A stretch of 12,106 nucleotides of DNA from Actinomycetota bacterium. GTDB lineage: Bacteria > Actinomycetota > Humimicrobiia > Humimicrobiales > Humimicrobiaceae. The notes beneath the pieces are model-generated. The model worked only from the letters and a program-made list of their open reading frames with translations, did not search any database and was not told the origin of the DNA. The position numbers and the translations under genes were made by a program. The DNA is taken from assembly GCA_004376325.1 (NCBI GenBank), contig SOKC01000089.1, forward strand, positions 1-12,106. The letters are read 5' to 3'. Shown here piece by piece: positions 6,276 through 12,106 of the stretch; within the stretch, counting starts at the first letter, position 1, and each line of letters starts with the position of its first letter.

Positions 6276-6659
6276 TTAATCTTTTTTTTCTCTAAAGAAA
6301 ATAATTTTAGAAACTACTATACTGATAATGCTGATAACTATAGAGCTCCAGACATATCCCCAGAAACCTTCTATTTCCAATCCTTTAATAATTGAATCTA
6401 CAATCCATAACATACCCGCATTTATAATAATATTGAAAATTCCCAGAGTTAATATATTGATGGGTAGAGATAAGATTTTAACAATAGGCTTAACCAGTAG
6501 ATTTAATAAACCCAGAAGTAAACCAGCTAGAAAAGAGAGCTTAAATTTATCCCAGATGGTATCTCCTGATATATATATAAATGGTAAAAAATATGAAGCA
6601 ACTGCTATAGAAAAAGTAAGTATCAGCCAATTTAAAAACCATTTTAGCAGATTGACCAT
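6276..6659 (-). CDS. YvlD/PF04020-family four-helix membrane protein
   Basis: This 127-residue, strongly hydrophobic protein has about four predicted membrane helices (near residues 5-27, 40-58, 65-88 and 100-121) and a charged REKKD tail. The pattern LLGLLNLLVKPIV (48-60), then LPINILTLGIFNIIIN (65-80), then a late GFWGYVWSSIVIS block, is typical of the PF04020 family. That family is called YvlD-like, or by database tradition a mycobacterial four-helix 'phage holin', although there is no phage context here and lysis is unlikely. Its function is not established. YvlD-type proteins have been linked to envelope stress loci in Bacillus. The start ATG follows AAGGGAT, which overlaps the uvrC stop with about 5 nt spacing, so translation is probably coupled to uvrC. 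Confidence 0.85.
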   Translation of the reverse strand: MVNLLKWFLNWLILTFSIAVASYFLPFIYISGDTIWDKFKLSFLAGLLLGLLNLLVKPIVKILSLPINILTLGIFNIIINAGMLWIVDSIIKGLEIEGFWGYVWSSIVISIISIVVSKIIFFREKKD

Positions 6660-6667
6660 CTTATCCC

Positions 6668-8554
6668 TTATCTATGGATATTTCTGTATATATTAGTTGC
6701 ATCTTTATAATTTAATCCCTTTATATTCATCAAATCCTTTATGGTCTTGCTTTTTAACTCTTCAATTGAGCTTATGTTTTCAAAAATATATTTCTTCTTT
6801 TTTTCCCCTATACCCTTTATCCCGTCCAGCAGAGAATCGGTCATACTCCTACCCCTTAACCGCCGGTGGTAGTTTACAGCAAACCTGTGAGCTTCATCCC
6901 TGACCTTTATAAGAACGCGCATACAATTATCACTTAAATCAAGCTTAATTCCATCAGGATATTTCCTGCAGAATATTGTTTCTTCTTTTTTTGCAATGCT
7001 GATGATATCAACACCCTGTATTTGTCTTTCACTTATTATTTTACTTGCAGTATTAAATTGCGCCTTGCCGCCATCGATTATTATTAAATCAGGTTTTTCA
7101 TAGAAGCTGTTTCCTTTTTTTATTTCCTTTTCTTTCAGATATCTTAACCTTCTGCTAACAATTTCTTCCATCATTTTGCAATCATCCTGACTGGCTACTG
7201 TTTTTATTTTAAAATATCTATAATCATCTGTTAGTAGTTTACCATCCAGAGCAACAGACATTGACCCCACAGGGAATGTATTTTTTAGATTGGAAATATC
7301 AAAACATTCTATTCTTCTGGGAATATTCACCAATCCAAGAACTTTCTTTAACTTGACAAAGTTTTTATAAACTTGACTCATCCCGGTACTTTTCTCAAAC
7401 CTTTTTTTCTCCAGGTATAACCTTGAATTTCTTACTACCATCTCCATTATTTTTTTCTTCTCACCAATCTTTGGGACTCTTATTTCTATATTTCTACCTT
7501 TCTTTTCAGTCAGCCACTTTGATATCAATTCTGTGTTTTCAATCTCAAAAGGACAAAAAATCTTAGAGGGAATATCGTTTATGTTTGAATAATAATTTTC
7601 AATAAAGCCGGATAAAATTTCTTCATCCTTAAAATATCTGGTGTTATTTATAATAAAATTATTAACAACTGCCAGTACTCCTGATCTATAAGTAAATAGA
7701 CTTATAACTGCGCCATCTGCATCTCTGGCAGTAGAAATAAAATCCCATGTACTTTCAGCGGTAAAGAATATTTTTTGGTCCTTATGAAGTTTATTAATAT
7801 CCTCTATTTTATTCTTAAGTTCTGCTGCTTTTTCAAATTCTCTATTCTTTGAATACTGCTCCATTTTTGCTTTTAACCGGTCAATAATAGTTCTATCTTT
7901 TCCCTTTAGAAATAACATTGTAAAGTCAATATTCCTGCCATATTCTTCTTGAGAAACATTGCCAGTGCATGGAGCCGGACATAATTTAATATGGTAATTA
8001 AGACAGGGTATATTTTTACTTTTACCTGGCCTGGCTTTCTTGCAATCCCTTATTTGGAATATTTTTCTTAAATATTCCAGAGTTTTTCTCACAGCTCCCG
8101 CATCAGTATAAGGCCCGAAATATTTTGCACCTTTAATATTCCTATTTCTGGTTAAAAACACCCTGGGGAATTTTTCGCCAACCGTAACCGCAATAAATGG
8201 ATATGACTTGTCATCTTTTAAATCTATATTATATTTTGGTTTATTTTTCTTAATTAAACTACCTTCAAGTATTAGCGCTTCTGTTTCATTATCTGTAACT
8301 ATATAATCTATAGATTTAATTTTTTTTGCAAAATCTAAAGGCTTAGCATATAAAAAGTTGTCACTTCTATCTTGAAAATAGCTTTTTATCCGGCTGTAAA
8401 GATCTTTTGCTTTACCAATATAGATGATTTTGCCTTTAGAATTTTTAAAAATATACACCCCGGCCTTCTTCGGCAGTATCTTTAAAAGTCCCTTTATTTC
8501 ATACCCCTGATAATTATTTTCATTTATTTTTTTATCTACTACTGCCATATTCAT
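6668..8554 (-). CDS. uvrC: Excinuclease ABC subunit C
   Basis: UvrC makes both incisions flanking a lesion bound by UvrB. The 628 residues contain all the expected parts. An N-terminal GIY-YIG nuclease (about 31-110) has GVYIF and IIYIGKAKDLYSRI. Cysteines at 171, 184, 192 and 196 match the pattern reported to hold an iron-sulfur cluster in E. coli UvrC. A UVR domain (about 225-260, FEKAAELKNKI) contacts UvrB. The RNase H-like endonuclease (about 410-570) has D419 (CFDIS), D494 (IIDGGKAQF) and DEAHRFAVNYHRR. Tandem helix-hairpin-helix motifs (575-628) bind DNA. The first ATG (8554) lies inside the uvrA 3' end, 23 nt of overlap, with AAGGAA about 9 nt upstream. A second in-frame ATG at 8548 is less well spaced. 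Confidence 0.97.
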   Translation of the reverse strand: MNMAVVDKKINENNYQGYEIKGLLKILPKKAGVYIFKNSKGKIIYIGKAKDLYSRIKSYFQDRSDNFLYAKPLDFAKKIKSIDYIVTDNETEALILEGSLIKKNKPKYNIDLKDDKSYPFIAVTVGEKFPRVFLTRNRNIKGAKYFGPYTDAGAVRKTLEYLRKIFQIRDCKKARPGKSKNIPCLNYHIKLCPAPCTGNVSQEEYGRNIDFTMLFLKGKDRTIIDRLKAKMEQYSKNREFEKAAELKNKIEDINKLHKDQKIFFTAESTWDFISTARDADGAVISLFTYRSGVLAVVNNFIINNTRYFKDEEILSGFIENYYSNINDIPSKIFCPFEIENTELISKWLTEKKGRNIEIRVPKIGEKKKIMEMVVRNSRLYLEKKRFEKSTGMSQVYKNFVKLKKVLGLVNIPRRIECFDISNLKNTFPVGSMSVALDGKLLTDDYRYFKIKTVASQDDCKMMEEIVSRRLRYLKEKEIKKGNSFYEKPDLIIIDGGKAQFNTASKIISERQIQGVDIISIAKKEETIFCRKYPDGIKLDLSDNCMRVLIKVRDEAHRFAVNYHRRLRGRSMTDSLLDGIKGIGEKKKKYIFENISSIEELKSKTIKDLMNIKGLNYKDATNIYRNIHR

Positions 8555-11402
8555 ATAGTTGTTCCTTAACCAAATTTTTATCCATATACATCTTTAGAAA
8601 ATTTCCTGTGTAAGAATTTTTGTTTTCTGCCACTTCTTCGGGAGTCCCCTGAGCAATAATTCTTCCGCCTTTATTTCCCCCTTCCGGTCCAAGGTCTATA
8701 ATATAATCAGCAGTCTTAATCACTTCCAGATTATGTTCGATTACCAGTATAGTATTTCCTGTGTCCACTAATCTTTTCAATATTGCCAGTAACTTACTTA
8801 TATCGTCAAAATGCAGTCCGGTAGTAGGCTCGTCCAGCAGATATAAAGTATTGCCTGTGCTTTTTTTAGAAAGTTCTGTAGAAAGTTTGACCCTTTGCGC
8901 CTCTCCACCGGATAAGGTTGTGGAAGACTGTCCTAATTTAATATACCCTAAACCTACATCATTAATTAATTCCAGTTTTTTATTGATTCTTGGAATGTTT
9001 TTAAAAAAATTCATAGCTTCTTCAACAGTCATATTTAAAACATCATCAATATTTTTCCCTTTATATCTTATTTCTAAAGTTTCACGTTTAAATCTCTTTC
9101 CCTTACAAACCTCACAGGGGATATAAATGTCAGGCAAAAAATGCATCTCTATTTTTATGAGACCATCCCCGCTACAAGCTTCACATCTTCCACCTTTTAC
9201 ATTAAAACTAAATCTGCCAGGCTTGTAGCCTTTAATTCTGGAGTCATGTGTTCTCGAATACAACTCCCTGATATAGGTGAAAACACCGGTGTATGTTGCC
9301 GGATTTGAGCGGGGAGTCCTTCCTATCGGAGACTGATCAATAACAATCACCTTATCCAGATTCTGGTAATTGAGTATTCCGTCATGTGCACCGGCACTGC
9401 GGTTTGTTCTCATCAGCAAATTGGAAAGAGACGGATACAATATTTCATTTACAAGGGTGCTTTTACCGGACCCGGAAACTCCGGTTACTGCAATTATTTT
9501 CCCCAGATCTATATGTACATCAATATTTTTTAAGTTATGTTCCCTGGCACCTTTAATAATTATATATTTACCGTTTCCGTTTCTCCTTATTTCGGGTATT
9601 GGTATAAATCTTTCTCCACTTAAATATTTTCCGGTTATGGACTTATCGCAGTTATATATGTCATCCAGTTTTCCGCTGTATACAATTTCTCCACCATGTA
9701 TGCCAGCTCCTGGTCCTATGTCAACTACAAAATCTGAATTCCTTATGGTTTCCTCGTCATGTTCTATTACTATTATGGTATTTCCCAGATCCCTTAGACG
9801 CTTAAGGGCATTTATCAATTTTTTATTATCTCTCTGGTGAAGACCGATACTTGGTTCATCAAGTATGTAGAGAACTCCCACCAGTCCTGACCCAATCTGG
9901 GTGGCTAATCTTATCCTCTGGGATTCACCTGCGGATAAAGTGCTGGATTTCCTATCCAGAGTCAGGTAACTAAGACCTACATCTTTTAAAAAATTCAGCC
10001 GTTCGACAATTTCTTTAATCAGTCTTTCACCTATTATTTTTTCTCTTTCGGTCAGTTTAAGTGATCTTAACCACTTAATACCCTCTTCAATTGTTTTTTC
10101 GCAAAAGTCCGCTATAGATATGGAACCAATTTTAACTGCCAGGCTTTCCTGCCGGAGTCTTTTACCGTTACACCCACTGCATGGTCTGCTGCTTATCATT
10201 TTCTCTATTTTAATTCTTTGACTTTCAGATTCTGTTTCCAGATATCTTCTACTCAAATTATTGGCAAGACCTTCAAATTTTAAGTAATAATGTCTTATTT
10301 TGCCCTTATGACTTATATAACTAATTTTTATCCGCCTTCCATCAGTCCCATATAAGATTATCCTCTTTGCATATTCATCAAGATCTTTAAAAGGGGTGTT
10401 TAAATCAAACTCATATTCTTCAGCCAGACTTTTTATTAACTGAGAATAATAATTTGAATAACTCATATTAAAGAAAGGAATAGCGCCATCCATTATACTT
10501 AACTCAGGATGCTCTACAATTAAATCAGGATCTATATCCTTACTTATACCCAGACCGCCACACTCCCTGCAGGCTCCATAAGGGCTATTAAAAGAAAACA
10601 TCCTGGGGGTAAGTTCCTCAAAATCTATTCCACAATCTACACAGGAGAAATTTTCAGAGAAGCTATGTATTTCTCCAGAATCCAGCAGTTGAATATATAC
10701 AACGCCGCTGCTTTCTATAAGCGATATTTCAATATCTTCAGAAAGCCTTTTTTTTATATCCGGTTTTATTTTTAGTCTGTCAACTATAATTTCAACATTA
10801 TGTTTAACATTTTTATCTAATTTAAAATCAAAGTCTTCCCCTAGTTCATAAACCTTGCCATCTATTCTGACTCTTGCATATCCGTTATTCTTGACATTTT
10901 CGAAAGTCTTTATATATTCACCCTTTCTGCCCCTTATAATAGGCGAAAGGACCTGAAATTTCATCCCTCCAGGTAATTCCATCACTCTATCCACTATTTG
11001 ATCTACTGTCTGTCTGGTTATGAGCTTGCCGCACTTATAACAATAAGGTATACCGATTTGAGCAAATAGAACCCTGAGATAATCATATATCTCGGTTATT
11101 GTTCCTACTGTAGACCTGGGATTTTTAGAAACACCTTTCTGATTTATGGATACCGCCGGTGATAAGCCCTCTATTAGATCAACATCGGGTTTTTCCATCT
11201 GTCCCAGAAACTGTCTTGCATAAGAAGAAAGTGATTCTACATATCTTCTCTGTCCTTCAGCATAAATAGTATCAAATGCCAGTGATGATTTCCCTGACCC
11301 GCTTACGCCGGTGAAAACTATAAACTTGTTTCTAGGGATTCTTAAATTTATATTCTTAAGATTATGCTCCCTGGCGCCCTTTATTATTATTTCTTCTTTC
11401 AT
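8532..11402 (-). CDS. uvrA: Excinuclease ABC subunit A
   Basis: UvrA is the dimeric ATPase that finds damaged DNA and loads UvrB. The 956 residues (about 940-960 is typical) hold two ABC modules. Walker A occurs twice (GVSGSGKS at 32-39 and 641-648). ABC signatures are LSAGESQ (489-495) and LSGGEAQ (830-836). Walker B strands are LYILDEPSIGL and LYLLDEPTTGL. Zinc-binding cysteines are visible at 254, 257, 278 and 281 and, in the essential second finger, at 740, 743, 763 and 766; C408 and C411 form another conserved pair. The GYKPGRFSFNVKGGRCEAC block is canonical. The start ATG is 5 nt after the uvrB stop. The nearest purine-rich site, GAGG, is 16 nt upstream, so coupling to uvrB translation is likely. 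The gene is intact. Confidence 0.98.
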   Translation of the reverse strand: MKEEIIIKGAREHNLKNINLRIPRNKFIVFTGVSGSGKSSLAFDTIYAEGQRRYVESLSSYARQFLGQMEKPDVDLIEGLSPAVSINQKGVSKNPRSTVGTITEIYDYLRVLFAQIGIPYCYKCGKLITRQTVDQIVDRVMELPGGMKFQVLSPIIRGRKGEYIKTFENVKNNGYARVRIDGKVYELGEDFDFKLDKNVKHNVEIIVDRLKIKPDIKKRLSEDIEISLIESSGVVYIQLLDSGEIHSFSENFSCVDCGIDFEELTPRMFSFNSPYGACRECGGLGISKDIDPDLIVEHPELSIMDGAIPFFNMSYSNYYSQLIKSLAEEYEFDLNTPFKDLDEYAKRIILYGTDGRRIKISYISHKGKIRHYYLKFEGLANNLSRRYLETESESQRIKIEKMISSRPCSGCNGKRLRQESLAVKIGSISIADFCEKTIEEGIKWLRSLKLTEREKIIGERLIKEIVERLNFLKDVGLSYLTLDRKSSTLSAGESQRIRLATQIGSGLVGVLYILDEPSIGLHQRDNKKLINALKRLRDLGNTIIVIEHDEETIRNSDFVVDIGPGAGIHGGEIVYSGKLDDIYNCDKSITGKYLSGERFIPIPEIRRNGNGKYIIIKGAREHNLKNIDVHIDLGKIIAVTGVSGSGKSTLVNEILYPSLSNLLMRTNRSAGAHDGILNYQNLDKVIVIDQSPIGRTPRSNPATYTGVFTYIRELYSRTHDSRIKGYKPGRFSFNVKGGRCEACSGDGLIKIEMHFLPDIYIPCEVCKGKRFKRETLEIRYKGKNIDDVLNMTVEEAMNFFKNIPRINKKLELINDVGLGYIKLGQSSTTLSGGEAQRVKLSTELSKKSTGNTLYLLDEPTTGLHFDDISKLLAILKRLVDTGNTILVIEHNLEVIKTADYIIDLGPEGGNKGGRIIAQGTPEEVAENKNSYTGNFLKMYMDKNLVKEQLYEYGSSR

Positions 11403-11407
11403 AAGTA

Positions 11408-12106
11408 TTATTTTTTAACCTCTATATTAGTTATTTTTTTTATCCTCTTTATTTCATCCCTTATAGCAGCAGCCTTTTCAAAATTCAATTCCCTCGCTTC
11501 CAGGTACATTTCCTCTTCCAGGCCACTTATTATAGTAGCTGCTTTAGAAGGGTCCATATCCAGCAATTTATCTTCGCTAAATCTTTTTTTCTGTTCACCA
11601 ACTTTAAAATCAGCTCTCACTTCCTTTTTGGTCTTTATTCCTCTTTTATATAATATGTCAGATATGGTTTTATTTATAGTTTTAGGTGTAATATTATGCT
11701 TCTTATTATATTCAATTTGCAAGTCTCTTCTCCTATTGGTTTCAGATAATGCATTTTTTATGGCATTAGTTATATAATCAGCGTACATTATAACTTTTCC
11801 GTTAACATTTCTCGATGCCCTTCCAATAGTCTGTATAAGTGATATTTCTGACCTTAGAAACCCCTCTTTGTCCGCATCTAATATAGCCACCAATGATACT
11901 TCCGGGAGATCTAATCCTTCTCTCAGTAAATTTATTCCCACCAGCACATCGAATTCTCCAGTCCGTAGCCCCCTTAATATTTCCACTCTTTCCAACGTAT
12001 CTATAGTGGAATGTAAATACCTGACCTTAATTTTTCTACCCGACAGATAATCAGTCAGATCTTCTGCCATTCTTTTAGTGAGAGTAGTTACTAGAACCCT
12101 TTCACC
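11408..12106 (-). CDS. uvrB: Excinuclease ABC subunit B, C-terminal part (partial at window edge)
   Basis: UvrB is the helicase-like core of excision repair: it is loaded by UvrA, verifies the lesion and recruits UvrC. The frame is open to the edge, giving the last 232 residues (the family has about 660), so the N-terminal ATPase motifs and beta-hairpin are outside. Visible are GERVLVTTLTKRMAEDL at the start of helicase domain 2, HSTIDTLERVEIL, GINLLREGLDLPEVSLVAI (motif V), and QTIGRASRNVNGKVIMYAD (motif VI with the arginine finger region; most UvrBs read GRAARN). The C-terminal UVR domain, LEEEMYLEARELNFEKAAAI, binds UvrC. A Met at 12070 is internal and not the start. It is followed at once by uvrA. 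Confidence 0.97.
   Translation of the reverse strand, partial: GERVLVTTLTKRMAEDLTDYLSGRKIKVRYLHSTIDTLERVEILRGLRTGEFDVLVGINLLREGLDLPEVSLVAILDADKEGFLRSEISLIQTIGRASRNVNGKVIMYADYITNAIKNALSETNRRRDLQIEYNKKHNITPKTINKTISDILYKRGIKTKKEVRADFKVGEQKKRFSEDKLLDMDPSKAATIISGLEEEMYLEARELNFEKAAAIRDEIKRIKKITNIEVKK

Noticed and set aside
6276..6659. Phage holin or prophage remnant
   Set aside because: The family is named after a holin superfamily in databases, but there is no phage gene nearby, the neighbours are housekeeping genes, and the gene is operon-embedded.
6328..6696. 122-codon plus-strand open frame
   Set aside because: It is antisense to the PF04020 membrane-protein gene and the uvrC end, both of which have family support and good ribosome binding sites.
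8761..9126. 121-codon plus-strand open frame
   Set aside because: It is antisense to the C-terminal ABC module of uvrA, so it is a coding shadow.
9370..9840. 156-codon plus-strand open frame
   Set aside because: It lies wholly antisense to uvrA, whose protein is fully conserved there. The predicted peptide shows no domain pattern and is explained as a shadow of the opposite-strand codons.
11364..11777. 137-codon plus-strand open frame rich in hydrophobic residues
   Set aside because: It is antisense to the 3' end of uvrB and the start of uvrA. The hydrophobic look comes from reading Lys/Glu codons of uvrB in reverse, and the frame crosses two real gene ends.
12070..12106. uvrB starting at an internal Met (12070)
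   Set aside because: The twelve upstream codons read GERVLVTTLTKR, a conserved UvrB segment, so the gene continues beyond the window.

Overview
This is a compact, AT-rich bacterial housekeeping segment (roughly one third G+C by eye). Every convincing gene lies on the minus strand, so transcription runs from high to low coordinates. I see no mobile element, CRISPR array, tRNA or rRNA, phage gene cluster or toxin/defence locus. I looked for an undescribed system and do not find one. The points of interest are gene order, a few intergenic inverted repeats and lineage signals.

Layout in transcription order. (1) 12106-6668 holds the nucleotide-excision-repair block: the C-terminal part of uvrB (cut by the window edge), uvrA 5 nt downstream, and uvrC overlapping the end of uvrA by 23 nt. 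(2) 6659-5322 holds a small four-helix membrane protein of the YvlD/PF04020 family, whose ribosome binding site overlaps the uvrC stop, followed by rapZ (yvcJ). (3) 5321-5127 is a 195-nt non-coding spacer with inverted repeats, two long U-tracts and a possible promoter. (4) 5126-484 holds the triose-phosphate part of glycolysis: gap, pgk, tpiA and gpmI. (5) 351-118 is secG, and at 21-1 a further gene begins behind a strong ribosome binding site and runs off the edge.

The genes fall into two functional sets. UvrA, UvrB and UvrC recognise and incise damaged DNA. Gap, Pgk and GpmI convert glyceraldehyde-3-phosphate to 2-phosphoglycerate, while TpiA feeds in dihydroxyacetone phosphate. SecG is a translocon subunit that often travels with glycolytic genes.

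Organism: the order uvrC-rapZ-(yvcK-whiA)-gap-pgk-tpiA-secG is the classic actinobacterial arrangement (as in Streptomyces and Mycobacterium), and SecG carries an actinobacterial-type GRGGG...VEKNLDR signature. However, the DNA is far more AT-rich than typical Actinomycetota, yvcK and whiA are absent between rapZ and gap, and gpmI is inserted before secG, as in Bacillota-type glycolytic operons. A deep-branching, low-GC member of the Terrabacteria (possibly an uncultured Actinomycetota-related lineage) is a reasonable inference, but the window does not settle it.
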